From contig NZ_LWBL02000048.1 of NCBI RefSeq assembly GCF_001644195.2, positions 1-52,265 of the forward strand: a stretch of DNA of 52,265 nucleotides, in the 5' to 3' direction. Under the pieces are notes generated by a model. The model saw only the letters and a program-made list of their open reading frames with translations, was not told the DNA's origin and searched no databases. How positions within the stretch are numbered: position 1 is the stretch's first letter; each line of letters starts with the position of its first letter. A program made the translations under genes and the position numbers. Positions 1 to 8,220 of the stretch are shown here, one piece after another. The DNA is from Bacillus marinisedimentorum (GTDB taxonomy: Bacteria; Bacillota; Bacilli; Bacillales; Bacillaceae_O).

Positions 1-62
1 CCTTCCTGCGGGGACCCCCGCTTATGCGTACGCCGCTAAGCGTGCGCCTTGCGCTTTTGTTC
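1..62 (-). repeat. GC-rich intergenic repeat R1, copy 1 (truncated by window edge)
   Basis: The stretch matches the right-hand half of two other copies at 12698-12822 and 48309-48416, sharing 'cgccgctaag' and 'gcgccttgcgc'. It ends a few bases from the stop codon of the minus-strand gene at 69-257. It is non-coding; short open frames through it come from the repeat. Confidence 0.75.
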
Positions 63-68
63 ATGGCT

Positions 69-257
69 TTAATGTTTCGCGCCAGGGCCGCTGGAATTTG
101 GCGGGTCTTCCTCGACAAGGTCCCGCGCTTTTTCAATTTGTTTCATATCGCGCTGGGTGACGGTGCCGCCTGCAAGGCCTTCATTGATCATCCGGTCGAC
201 ATCCACAAATACTTTGTCCCTGCCCTCGTGTAAAGAGTCTGGTTGTGTACGTTTCAT
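69..257 (-). CDS. Small hydrophilic protein of unknown function (62 aa)
   Basis: I do not recognise this gene with confidence. It encodes a short, charged, soluble protein with no signal peptide or membrane segment. The middle (DKVFVDVDRMINEGLAGGTV) looks like a conserved folded core, and the tail is proline- and glycine-rich. The start at 257 is chosen because the AAGGGG-type ribosome binding site sits about 9 nt upstream; ATG or GTG codons at 263 and 266 are too close to it. It is the last gene of the minus-strand yheE side, 75 nt past the yheE stop, and its own stop lies against repeat R1. It is probably a real small Bacillaceae gene because of the good RBS and the placement. Confidence 0.6.
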   Translation of the reverse strand: MKRTQPDSLHEGRDKVFVDVDRMINEGLAGGTVTQRDMKQIEKARDLVEEDPPNSSGPGAKH

Positions 258-331
258 CTGCATCACCCCTTATATATAGGATAGGCAGGGGTAATCAGAA
301 TTAACGGACGAAAATTTTTCCAGGCAGGGAA

Positions 332-544
332 TTAATCTTCATAAACGTGATAAAGCATCAATTCATGAACATGTGATTTCAGTGTTTTTTCATCTTCCTC
401 GTGCGGCATGATTCCGTCCCACTGGATTTCGCCGTTCTTTTCATATGTTCCTTGATAACGGGACCCCTTATAAAAAAAAGAAAAGGTCCAGCCGCCCATT
501 TGGATTTTTGGATTTTTCGGCTTGTATTGGAAATGTGAAATCAT
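332..544 (-). CDS. yheE: YheE family protein (DUF5342)
   Basis: A 70-residue soluble protein resembling B. subtilis YheE in size, sequence character and position directly after yheD-type genes. It is rich in aromatic residues (GGWTFSFFYKGSRYQGTYEK) and reads as a small beta-rich fold that includes an 'EIQWDG' strand. It ends in an acidic tail. The start at 544 has a very good RBS (AGGAGGGA, 7 nt upstream). It follows the 566-1786 gene by 21 nt, so it is probably co-transcribed with the YheC/YheD-type genes and may share their sporulation timing. No biochemical function is known to me for this family. Confidence 0.8.
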   Translation of the reverse strand: MISHFQYKPKNPKIQMGGWTFSFFYKGSRYQGTYEKNGEIQWDGIMPHEEDEKTLKSHVHELMLYHVYED

Positions 545-565
545 CGGTGTCCCTCCTGCATTTTA

Positions 566-1786
566 TTACGTATAGGATACTTTTTCGGACTGTAACAGTA
601 TTTCTTTGCGGACATCGTCGATTCCTTCCTTAAAGTCCGAGAACTCCATGAAGAGATCGGCAAGTGCTTCGAAGTGTATGCTGCGGATTGCAGGTTCATC
701 AAAACGCATCGGCTTGGCATTCGCCTCAAAAATTGCCAGCCGGCCTTCCGGTGAAACGCCGGCATCGATGGAAAATTCATATAAAGGGCCTGCCAATTGC
801 TCAAGTGTTTCCCCGATTTCGGGAAGGATCCTTTCGAATTGCCTAATATCCGGGCGAATTGGAATCTGATCAAAATTAAGAATTCTCCCGCCCTGCGGCA
901 CATGTGTCGTAACCGCATGTTCACCCGCCTGGCGTATGCCGACTCCGCTGACAGACCAGCAATCATGATGTTTATGGCAAAGAATCCTGAAATCATATGG
1001 GCTTCCTTCAAAAAGCGGCAGTTTGACAGCGGCCTGCACAAGATATTTCCGACTTTCAAACATCCTCATCAGTTCATCCTCTGTACATGTGAAAGCAGGT
1101 TCATTCTGTCCGCTGACAAGCAGTGCGCCGCCTTGTTTTTCAACTTTTACAATCCCCTTGCCTTTACTGCCGTCGATCGGTTTAACAAAAATGGTGCCGA
1201 AGCGTTCCAGAATGACCGGCCAGTCTGATTCATTATCGAATAACTCCGTATCCGGAATGGCCTCTTTTATATCAGGGTGATGCTGAAGAGCATCAAGCGC
1301 TTCCCATTTATTAAAAAAACTGCCGTTAAAATAAGGAATCCTGTGTTTCCGGAGGCTGGAGAACAATTTTCTTGCGGCTGCACCGCGCTCATACCATCTT
1401 TCAGGGATACGGTTATAAATCACGTCCGGGTGGGGAAAGACGGCTGTTGTCCACCTGTTTTCAGCAGGGATGAAAACGGCACCCTCCAGTTGGCCGCCGG
1501 TGAAATCTGCCGGGGAAAAAACAAAGGAAATGCCGCCTTTTTTAAACAGTGTCCGCTGGATGTCTTCGAAAAATTCAACATTTCCTTTAAATCGGGCCTT
1601 TTTACCCGGAGATGCCGCGATCCCGACAAGCGGCCCGGCCCGGTCTTTATTCAACAGTACCGGAAAAGCCGCAGCTGCTTGCGGGGAATTCCGGCCGCTG
1701 ATGCTTCCGTTTTTTCCGAAGGCATACTTTTTTTCTTCACCGCGGCATACCCAGGCTGAAGAAGCTTCATCATAATAAATGATCAT
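566..1786 (-). CDS. YheC/YheD-type ATP-grasp protein, extra paralogue 1 (406 aa)
   Basis: This belongs to the YheC/YheD endospore coat-associated family, which has an ATP-grasp fold. The glycine-rich ATP loop reads FVKPIDGSKGKGIVKVEK, the core reads 'YDFRILCHK', and the metal/ATP site reads 'IFEANAKP' (ExN). The N-terminal part carries the family 'PHPDVIYNRIPERW' and 'FFNKWEALDAL' blocks. It starts in an ATGA overlap with the stop of the upstream yheD-like gene, so translation is coupled. It is one of four family members in the first 6 kb, whereas B. subtilis has two here. The substrate is unknown. ATP-grasp enzymes usually join a carboxylate to an amine or thiol, so ligation of a spore-envelope component is an inference. 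Confidence 0.85.
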   Translation of the reverse strand: MIIYYDEASSAWVCRGEEKKYAFGKNGSISGRNSPQAAAAFPVLLNKDRAGPLVGIAASPGKKARFKGNVEFFEDIQRTLFKKGGISFVFSPADFTGGQLEGAVFIPAENRWTTAVFPHPDVIYNRIPERWYERGAAARKLFSSLRKHRIPYFNGSFFNKWEALDALQHHPDIKEAIPDTELFDNESDWPVILERFGTIFVKPIDGSKGKGIVKVEKQGGALLVSGQNEPAFTCTEDELMRMFESRKYLVQAAVKLPLFEGSPYDFRILCHKHHDCWSVSGVGIRQAGEHAVTTHVPQGGRILNFDQIPIRPDIRQFERILPEIGETLEQLAGPLYEFSIDAGVSPEGRLAIFEANAKPMRFDEPAIRSIHFEALADLFMEFSDFKEGIDDVRKEILLQSEKVSYT

Positions 1787-3153
1787 GTCTTCAACCGGCT
1801 TCGGGAACGAATATTTTTTTCAGCCAGGTAGAGGCCGTAGGAAATTGGCAGCTTCCGCGTCAGGATTTCCGATTCCTTCAGGCCGGGGTGGTAAAAAATC
1901 GACCTTCCAGGTTTTGAGTTGGCCTCAAACACCCAGAGCCTGTTTTCTTTGTCGATCCCGATATCAAATCCGACTTCACCAAGGTTCCCTTTCAAATGCC
2001 TGTCGAGAATGGTGCTTAGAAGTAGTACTGCGTCAGAAATGGTTTTCTCTATTTTCCGCCGCTCTGCCAGGTCATTGTAGAGTTCTTCGAGCGTAAATAC
2101 TTTGCCTCCGCTGCTGAGGTGGGTGGTCAGGCTGCCGGGCCCTGCAAGTTTAGCGGCGATCCCTGTCACCTGCCATTCTCCATTTTCGTTTTTATTCGTA
2201 TGGACCCTGAAATCATATTTTTGCCCATGTGTCCGCTTGAGGACGATACCTTGCTGAACCATAAGTCCCTCGAAACTCTCAGTTGGATAGATGTTCTGCA
2301 GCAGCTGGCCGAGTGACGGATAGCGGCGCAGGCGATTTTCGCCGCCGCTGCGCAGACGTGCGTAATACGATGTCCCCTCCTGGTCCTTGATAAGCTGGAC
2401 GACACCGTTGCCGAGGCTGCCGTTGATCGGCTTGATATATATCTGGCCGCACCGGTCGAGCAATTCCTGGATCTCACCAGCAGAAGGGTTTTTTACAGCA
2501 GTGGGAATCATGACAGCGCTCTTCGGGTATTTGCCGAAAATTTCATGAATGGTCCATTTATCGAAGAAACCCGGATTATACCAGGGAATCAAATAGTCGA
2601 GCTGAAGGCGGCGGCGCAGCTGCTGGAATTCTTCCAGGCTTTCCGTCCGGCGGTTGGGGAGCCGGTCATAGATCACGTGCGGAAACGGCACCGTTTTTTG
2701 TTCCCAGCCGTCCTGAGTGTAAAAAAAACCTTGAATCGTTTCGTGTTCCCAGTCGATATGATGCTTTCCGAATATGAAAGCATGAGCATGGACCGTTCCC
2801 GCGGCAGTCAGCAGCCGGGCAAAGACGAAGGAACGTTCACCGGCCGGACGCAGGTCTTGACCCGTAAATCCGGCGGTGAAAATTCCGACGAGCGGACCGA
2901 GGTGGAGCGTATTGTCGTGCTCAATCAAGTGCAGCGGTCCTTCAGCCGGAATGCCCAGCTCCCTGAACAAAGCGGCCGGCACTTCCACTTCATGGGACAG
3001 GTGTTTGGACGATTTTATTGCACACGGCAGCGCTGCAAGCCCAAAGGCAATTGACGTGCATTCTTTGACAGTAGAGAAAAAGCTTTCCGGAACATAGACA
3101 GATGAACTGCCATCGTCTGCGGTCTGGCGGATATCATAGACGGTTTTGCTCAC
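1783..3153 (-). CDS. yheD: YheD, spore coat-associated ATP-grasp protein (456 aa)
   Basis: At 456 residues this is close in length to B. subtilis YheD, a forespore-surface sporulation protein. An N-terminal domain of about 130 residues precedes the shared 'HVIYDRLPNRR' block. The ATP-grasp core follows: 'YIKPINGSLGNGVVQL' loop, 'YDFRVHTNKNENGEW', and the 'VFEANSKPGRS' metal site. The start is GTG at 3153 with an AAGGAG RBS. It overlaps the 3' end of the upstream yheC by 20 nt and is overlapped by the next gene, so the three are one translationally coupled unit. Assignment as YheD and not another paralogue rests on length and on order after yheC. Confidence 0.85.
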   Translation of the reverse strand: MSKTVYDIRQTADDGSSSVYVPESFFSTVKECTSIAFGLAALPCAIKSSKHLSHEVEVPAALFRELGIPAEGPLHLIEHDNTLHLGPLVGIFTAGFTGQDLRPAGERSFVFARLLTAAGTVHAHAFIFGKHHIDWEHETIQGFFYTQDGWEQKTVPFPHVIYDRLPNRRTESLEEFQQLRRRLQLDYLIPWYNPGFFDKWTIHEIFGKYPKSAVMIPTAVKNPSAGEIQELLDRCGQIYIKPINGSLGNGVVQLIKDQEGTSYYARLRSGGENRLRRYPSLGQLLQNIYPTESFEGLMVQQGIVLKRTHGQKYDFRVHTNKNENGEWQVTGIAAKLAGPGSLTTHLSSGGKVFTLEELYNDLAERRKIEKTISDAVLLLSTILDRHLKGNLGEVGFDIGIDKENRLWVFEANSKPGRSIFYHPGLKESEILTRKLPISYGLYLAEKNIRSRSRLKT

Positions 3154-4222
3154 GTTGGATCACTCCTTTTCGAATCATTCCGGCGGCATATGCAAGCGGG
3201 GCCCGGTAAAGGTCGCCGGTTTTTGAAGGATAAAGGGATCTGATGATCTGGTGGCCCGGTTTTGAATTGATATCAAGAATCCATACACTTCCGTTACGGG
3301 CCACGCCAAGGTCGATCCCCAGTTCGAACAGGGAAGGGAAAGTTTCCTCCAGTACAATTGGAATGCGTTCGGTAATCGTCCGTATTTCTTCCTTTATTAT
3401 GCTTGCTTGAGTCGTTGAAAGCTGTCCGAGCCAGTCGTCATAACTAACAGGGGCAGCGCCTGCATGGAGGTTCGAAAGGATAGTCCCCGGACGGCCGCGG
3501 CGCATGCCGAGTCCCCGTTCCACCCATAATCCGTTTTCGTCTTTTTGTAAAAGAATCCGGATATCAAAAGGCCGTTCGTCACGGTCAAGCAGCTGAAGGT
3601 ATGGCTGCAGCAAGTACCGCTCACGGCTCAGGGTAAGCTTAAGCCAGGCTTTTAGTGCATCACTGGTGACAGCAGTTGTCTTCAGCATATTGTTAGATTG
3701 GACATACCATGTATATGCTGAATCCTCTTTTTCAATGACGATAATGCCTTTGCCCTGTGATCCCGCCGCCGGCTTCAGGATTACTTTTTCCTTTGAATCG
3801 ACATAGCGGATGACGGCTTCATGCGAGCTGGCCGAGCGGGTTTCGGGCAGATAGTATTTCAGTGTGCCATCTCCGCTGACGGCAGCGGCGACTTTCAATT
3901 TATCCGGCAGACCGTTCCCGATAAAACGGGTGCCGCCTCTTTGCTTGAGCCAGGAAACGATCGCTTTGCCGTCTCCGGTCGAACTGCCTGTTTTTCCATA
4001 AAAACAGCGATCGTATATCATTTCCGGAATGGAGCGGACGGCCTTTTCCCAGCCGCCTTTTTCTTTATTGTAAATAAGTCCTTCCGCCAATTCCGTTTTC
4101 GGGTCGATTGAAAACGGCGTGAATTTGAAAAAGTCCAACCCGAAGTCCCTGCTGCGGATGGCAAGTTGTTCAGCATAGTGAGACTCGTGATCTTCAGAAA
4201 GCGACAAAAAACCGAATCGCAA
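3134..4222 (-). CDS. yheC: YheC, spore coat-associated ATP-grasp protein (362 aa)
   Basis: A compact family member starting directly with 'MRFGFLSLSEDHESHYAEQ'. I place the start at the TTG at 4222, because GGAGGG lies 6 nt before it; the longer frame to 4255 has no RBS. The resulting 362 residues fit YheC. ATP-grasp signatures are 'ILKPAAGSQGKGIIVIEK' and 'ILDINSKPGH', where DxN replaces the ExN of the paralogues. The 'PEMIYDRCFYGK' block and 'PFDIRILLQKDENGLWV' are also typical. It is the first gene of the coupled yheC-yheD-paralogue-yheE run, and its leader is the 440-nt non-coding spacer. The role is in the mother-cell or spore-surface programme; the reaction is unknown. Confidence 0.83.
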   Translation of the reverse strand: MRFGFLSLSEDHESHYAEQLAIRSRDFGLDFFKFTPFSIDPKTELAEGLIYNKEKGGWEKAVRSIPEMIYDRCFYGKTGSSTGDGKAIVSWLKQRGGTRFIGNGLPDKLKVAAAVSGDGTLKYYLPETRSASSHEAVIRYVDSKEKVILKPAAGSQGKGIIVIEKEDSAYTWYVQSNNMLKTTAVTSDALKAWLKLTLSRERYLLQPYLQLLDRDERPFDIRILLQKDENGLWVERGLGMRRGRPGTILSNLHAGAAPVSYDDWLGQLSTTQASIIKEEIRTITERIPIVLEETFPSLFELGIDLGVARNGSVWILDINSKPGHQIIRSLYPSKTGDLYRAPLAYAAGMIRKGVIQREQNRL

Positions 4223-4694
4223 TGGAATCCCTCCAATTTTTTGACGTAACAGCAATCAGGATTTTGGCTCATCCCGGAAAGGAACAGCCAGGGCCTGATT
4301 CATCGTATTTGGGTTGAATGAGGATTTTACCGAAAGTTTTCAGGCGCTAGAGTGCGGGATTAGTTGGTATCTAAGCGAGAAACGAAACACGATCAATCGG
4401 CCCCTTAAGTGGGTGGAACAAGAATTAGACATGATTATGTTGGAATCATGCTTGCAAAGAGGCGGAACCGGAATATTGCTTGAAATACCGTGGCGCGGAA
4501 TTCCAGGAATGAAATCCCGCAGATCTTCCTCAAATATAAGCTGGAACAGAGCCATCTTCTATAATAAGAATCACTCCAATAATTGAGACGAAACCCGGCG
4601 AATCGCCACTTTATGAACCTGAAGCCCGAATTCACCGTCTTGGCGGCTCCGACTAGAAACAAATCGGAAAATGCCCGGATTTTCCTGGGGTTGT
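4223..4694. other. Non-coding spacer between two YheC/YheD-type genes
   Basis: About 470 bases with no convincing gene. Frames of 90 codons (plus strand) and 71 codons (minus strand) exist but lack an RBS and protein-like composition. The spacer holds complementary arms AATCAGG (about 4254-4260) and CCTGATT (about 4294-4300), a 'GGAATTCC' palindrome near 4497-4504, and a probable terminator at its right end. It should contain the promoter for yheC, but no clear sigma-E or sigma-K motif was found. The texture (many short inverted repeats) suggests a decayed repeat or a structured leader. Confidence 0.45.
4666..4685 (-). terminator. Probable terminator after the 4695-6056 gene
   Basis: GGAAAAT and ATTTTCC form a 7-bp stem around a 6-nt loop, 10 nt past the stop codon. 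On the minus strand it is followed by GATTTGTTT. The stem is weak, so some read-through into yheC is possible. Confidence 0.4.
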
Positions 4695-6056
4695 TTAGAC
4701 ACTTGCCATCCCCCGGCTGATATCGATGATTGCCCTGGCAGAGGGGCGTGTGCTGTTCCCTGGCCGGACGGCGGACATGTCTTTGGATGGTTTGGTGTTC
4801 ACCTCGATGATCCACGGCTTTCCATCTGTATCGGCTGCAATGTCAAGGCCGAGTTCCGCGTAGGTGCCGCCTGCCTCACTGCTTATTGCAGCCGCTGTAT
4901 TAACGGCAATTTCCCGCATAGCCAGCAGGAGCTCTTTACCGTGTTTGTTTCCGAATACGTCCTTTAATACTTCCAACGGTCTCACCAGACTGCCGCCCAT
5001 TGCGATATTGGAGACAAAGTGGCCGGGTGGGGAAAGGCGGGCGGTTTCCGAAGTGACAATCCATTTGCCGGCCGAAATTTGATGGCAAAGGAACCGGAAA
5101 TCAAGCGGGCTGCTTTGCCGTGATATTAACGTGAGGCCTTCTTGAACAAGGTATCTTTCCTTTTTAATAGCAGGCACTATTTCATCAAATAGATCTTCCA
5201 CTGTTTGAAAGGCTTTTGCCGCTGGTGAGGAACTGGTGCTATGGAGGACAAAGCCTTCTTCGGAGAGAAATACCATGAAGATGTCCCTGCCCTGACTGCC
5301 GTGTATCGGTTTGAGATAGACCCTTTCATGTTTCAAGAGCATGTTCCTTAATGCCGATCTGCTATTAAGGAGGGCCGTCTCGGGAAGATAAGGAACGATT
5401 TCCGGACATTTCTCAAGCATTTCTTTTACGTTCCATTTATTTAAAAATTGGTGGTTGAAAAACGGTATTTCATGTCTGGTGCAGTACTCCCTGATTTTGT
5501 TGAACGCTTCTGTCTGCTCAAAGCGGCGGGAGCTGATGCGATTATGGACGATGTCAGGCGCCGGCACCGTATTCTGCTTCCAGCTGCCTCCTGAATAAAT
5601 CATTCCTTTCATTTGCTTAACATCCCAGTATTCCGGGGAAGTGATATACAGGCCGATGTGCTGATCCCGGGCATATACGGACAGTTCTTCGTAGTAAGCC
5701 GAAAGTTTTCCGCAGGGCGGGTCGGCGCCGGGGTACGTCTTATCGGCAAGAACAGCTATGAAGGGCCCGATTTTGAACGTTCTTCCCGCTGTCGAATAAT
5801 TGATGCGGATGTTTAACGTTTCATCCGGAAGTCCTAACTCTTTCTGGAGGCCGGGACTGACAGAGAAAACATACCCATCCCCATTCATGATTACGGGCAC
5901 TGCCGCGGCTGAAGCTGTGCCGGTTTGAATATGAACGGCTGAAGGGCCGGTAATCTTAAGCCGCTGTGCAAATGGTTCTGTCAGGTGCAGCTGGTTACCG
6001 GATGAAAAGGCCGCCGGTTCTCTTTTGATATATCGTGCATGTACAACGGTGACCAT
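4695..6056 (-). CDS. YheC/YheD-type ATP-grasp protein, extra paralogue 2 (453 aa)
   Basis: The fourth family member, with an N-terminal domain like YheD (about 130 residues) followed by the ATP-grasp half. Family blocks present are 'APDIVHNRISSRR', 'FLNKWNVKEMLEK', 'VYLKPIHGSQGRDIFMVF', 'LDFRFLCHQ' and 'IIEVNTKPSKD'. The glycine loop ends GRD where the others have GKG or GNG, so nucleotide binding may be altered. The start at 6056 is preferred to the longer frame (6134) because AGAGGG precedes it and the following 'MVTVVHARYIKREP' looks like a native N terminus. It is separated from the other three genes by a weak terminator and a 470-nt spacer, and has its own sigma-K-like promoter, so it is probably monocistronic. 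Confidence 0.82.
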   Translation of the reverse strand: MVTVVHARYIKREPAAFSSGNQLHLTEPFAQRLKITGPSAVHIQTGTASAAAVPVIMNGDGYVFSVSPGLQKELGLPDETLNIRINYSTAGRTFKIGPFIAVLADKTYPGADPPCGKLSAYYEELSVYARDQHIGLYITSPEYWDVKQMKGMIYSGGSWKQNTVPAPDIVHNRISSRRFEQTEAFNKIREYCTRHEIPFFNHQFLNKWNVKEMLEKCPEIVPYLPETALLNSRSALRNMLLKHERVYLKPIHGSQGRDIFMVFLSEEGFVLHSTSSSPAAKAFQTVEDLFDEIVPAIKKERYLVQEGLTLISRQSSPLDFRFLCHQISAGKWIVTSETARLSPPGHFVSNIAMGGSLVRPLEVLKDVFGNKHGKELLLAMREIAVNTAAAISSEAGGTYAELGLDIAADTDGKPWIIEVNTKPSKDMSAVRPGNSTRPSARAIIDISRGMASV

Positions 6057-6111
6057 AAGGATAATCCCTCTTTTATGATGGTTAATACTGGATAGGTGAT
6101 TTGTGATATCG

Positions 6112-6139
6112 TATACTATGTGGGCGGATGACACAGTGT
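6112..6139 (-). promoter_or_regulatory. Sigma-K-like promoter for the 4695-6056 gene
   Basis: On the minus strand an AC dinucleotide (6138-6139) is followed 17 nt later by CATAGTATA (6112-6120). This matches the published sigma-K pattern AC-N16/17-CATAnnnTA. It lies about 55 nt upstream of the start codon, and a late mother-cell promoter fits a spore-surface protein. It was found by eye, with no expression data. Confidence 0.45.
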
Positions 6140-6349
6140 GAATGTCCGCGCCTGCCTATAAGAAAACAGGACCGGCCAGGAAGAGGAAAAGGATGAAGAG
6201 CCGGTTCGGAGCAGAAGGAGCATTCGTCTCCTGTAAATGCTGTATCAACCAGCAGTAAAGATTTTTTTTATAATAGATTGCAGTCGAGCTAATCTGCCAA
6301 ACAGCTTAATGGCCGGCGATTAGCTTTATGCAGGAAGAATGGGTGGTTA

Positions 6350-7495
6350 GTGGAAATGAGTGAATTTATCATCATCTTGATTATGATTGCTGTTGGAGCG
6401 GCGATAGGGGGAGTTACCAATTCCCTTGCCATTAAAATGCTGTTCAGGCCTTATAAACCTCTATATCTATTCAACAGGCGGCTGCCGTTCACTCCGGGCC
6501 TGATTCCGAAACGGCGCGAGGAATTGGCCAAACAGCTCGGCAGGATGGTCGTCGATTATTTACTTACACCTGAAGGAATACGGAAAAAATTTCTCGATAA
6601 AGGGTTCCGCTATGAAGTGGAGCAGTGGGCAAAAGATGAAGCGCGCAGGGTCCTGGACACCGAAAAAACGATTGAGGAATCTCTCGCGGCGCTCGGTACG
6701 CCGAATGCGGCAGTGCAGGGAGAAGAGAAGCTGCGTGCTATAGTGGAGGAACGCTATCAAAGATGGATGGAAGCAAATGGGGACCGCAAGCTTGAAAACG
6801 TTCTGCCTGAAGCGTGGAAAGACCGGGCAGATGAGAGGATTCCTGTCATGACCGATCATATCATCGGCAAAATAAAGGAGTATTTCAGCGGTGACGAAGG
6901 AAAGAAGATCATCAGCCGGATGGTCGATGACTTCTTTGAAAGCAGAGGCACGCTAATGAATATGGTCCAAATGTTCATGGGGAGCGAAAGTCTTACAGGG
7001 AAAGTGCAGCCTGAGCTAATCAAGATGCTGAGCCAGGACCGCACGAAGAAGACACTTCAAAACCTGCTTGAGAGTGAATGGGATTCGGTCAAGGCGCTCA
7101 AAGTTCATGAGGTAGCTGAAAAGGCAGGTGGGGATGAGAAAATCACTGCTTTTTTACAGCAGGCAGCTATAGAGCAGGTGCAGATCGGCAGCCTGTTATC
7201 GATTCCTATCAAAGATCTTGCTTTTCCGTACCGTCAGCTTGTAATCGAGACATGGGTTCCGAAAATGCTTGCATTTGCCGGCGATTTTGCCGCCGTTGAG
7301 CTGGAGCGCCTCATGAAAAAGCTCCATCTTGCCGATGTCGTAAGAGAACAGGTGGAGTCGTTTCCAGTTGAGCATCTTGAACAGATGGTCCTTTCCATTT
7401 CCAGAAGGGAATTCAAACTCATCACCGTTCTTGGAGCCGTACTCGGCGGCGTCATCGGAGCGGTGCAGGGTGTTGCTGTAATCCTGATCGGCTGA
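6350..7495 (+). CDS. yheB: YheB, DUF445 family membrane protein (381 aa)
   Basis: The protein begins with a hydrophobic helix ending in the family block 'GAAIGGVTNSLAIKMLFRP', then 'PFTPGLIPKRREELAKQLG', typical of DUF445. A long charged, mostly helical middle follows, and a C-terminal membrane helix (about 360-381: GAVLGGVIGAVQGVAVILIG) closes it. Both ends are therefore in or at the membrane, with the body probably cytoplasmic. The function of the family is unknown. The start may be GTG 6350 or ATG 6356; a weak GGGTGG or AGGAAG RBS serves either. It is divergent from the spore block and has no near partner, with yheA following after 165 nt. Confidence 0.85.
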   Translation: MEMSEFIIILIMIAVGAAIGGVTNSLAIKMLFRPYKPLYLFNRRLPFTPGLIPKRREELAKQLGRMVVDYLLTPEGIRKKFLDKGFRYEVEQWAKDEARRVLDTEKTIEESLAALGTPNAAVQGEEKLRAIVEERYQRWMEANGDRKLENVLPEAWKDRADERIPVMTDHIIGKIKEYFSGDEGKKIISRMVDDFFESRGTLMNMVQMFMGSESLTGKVQPELIKMLSQDRTKKTLQNLLESEWDSVKALKVHEVAEKAGGDEKITAFLQQAAIEQVQIGSLLSIPIKDLAFPYRQLVIETWVPKMLAFAGDFAAVELERLMKKLHLADVVREQVESFPVEHLEQMVLSISRREFKLITVLGAVLGGVIGAVQGVAVILIG

Positions 7496-7580
7496 TTCGT
7501 ATGGTGGCATCCCGGTAACTTCCGGAGCCGGCAGTGTTAAACTGCGAGCGGAGTATGGTATCAGCGATAAGGGGCTTGAT

Positions 7581-7608
7581 TTGATTTCTGCTCACAGTTT
7601 GTTATAGT
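7581..7608 (+). promoter_or_regulatory. Probable sigma-A promoter of yheA
   Basis: TTGATT (7581-7586) and TATAGT (7603-7608) are separated by 16 nt, about 50 nt before the yheA start. The match to the vegetative consensus is moderate. Confidence 0.45.
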
Positions 7609-7660
7609 GGTTAAGAATGATTGATTCAGCCCGGAGCTGAAAGAACAAGGAGGAATAACA

Positions 7661-8029
7661 TTGGCTAATATGTACGATGCAGCGTATGACTTGGAAAAAG
7701 AGATTCGTGACAGCGAAGACTTCAAACAACTTAAAGAGGTTTATGATAAGATAAACAGCGACGAAGTAACAAAGCGCATGTTTGATAACTTCCGCAATAT
7801 CCAGCTTACACTTCAAGAAAAGCAAATGCGCGGTGAAGAAATCACTGAAGAAGAAGTGGCTCAGGCCCAGCAAACGGTCCAGCTTGTGCAGCAGCACGAA
7901 GAAATCAACAAGCTGATGGAAGCTGAACAGCGTGTCAGCATGCTTTTGAATGACATCAACAAAATCATCATGAAGCCGCTTGAAGACCTGTATGGAACAG
8001 CTGAAGAAGATGCACCAAACGAGCAATAA
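7661..8029 (+). CDS. yheA: YheA, YlbF/YmcA-type helical protein (122 aa)
   Basis: A small, all-helical, charged protein of the YlbF/YmcA (formerly DUF964) family. It shows the family's 'DFRNIQLTLQEKQ'-like central helix (here MFDNFRNIQLTLQEKQ) and a heptad-rich coiled coil to about residue 115. Paralogues YlbF, YmcA and YaaT form a complex acting on phosphorelay and RNase Y processes; whether YheA does so is not known. The start is TTG at 7661, preceded by a near-perfect AGGAGG, giving MANMYDAAYDLEKEI. It has its own promoter and is closed by a strong terminator, so it appears monocistronic. Confidence 0.9.
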   Translation: MANMYDAAYDLEKEIRDSEDFKQLKEVYDKINSDEVTKRMFDNFRNIQLTLQEKQMRGEEITEEEVAQAQQTVQLVQQHEEINKLMEAEQRVSMLLNDINKIIMKPLEDLYGTAEEDAPNEQ

Positions 8030-8041
8030 TAATCACCAACC

Positions 8042-8072
8042 AACCTCCCGCCGGCAAGGCGGGAGGTTTTTT
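8042..8072 (+). terminator. Rho-independent terminator after yheA
   Basis: CCTCCCGCC (8044-8052) pairs with GGCGGGAGG (8058-8066) around a 5-nt loop. Flanking AA/TT extend the stem, and TTTTTT follows. It sits 13 nt past the yheA stop codon. Confidence 0.9.
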
Positions 8073-8104
8073 GCGTCCAAAGGCCGGGCGGGCGCATTAA
8101 TGAG

Positions 8105-8126
8105 ATGCCAGGCAATTGCCTGGCAT
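8105..8126. repeat. Short palindrome, permuted copy of the TGCCTGGCA repeat
   Basis: TGCCAGGCAATTGCCTGGCA (8106-8125) is a perfect palindrome, extended one base each side. It uses the same half-sites, in reversed order, as the 26-nt palindromes at 48194-48219 and 52238-52263. It lies in the yheA-yhaX spacer. Confidence 0.75.
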
Positions 8127-8220
8127 TTCAATCCAAACGGGAAGCACTGCCCGTTCTAATATTGGGCAAGCGTACATAAGCTAGTAGCAGAATGCGACAG
8201 CTGAGAAGGGGGAAGGCAAC

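Noticed and set aside
566-1059. Overlapping minus-strand frame 541-1059 (172 codons)
   Set aside because: It is an alternative frame of the YheC/YheD-type gene at 566-1786, with low-complexity, non-family composition.
4314-4586. 90-codon plus-strand frame in the yheC spacer
   Set aside because: No RBS, no recognisable domain, and composition unlike neighbours.
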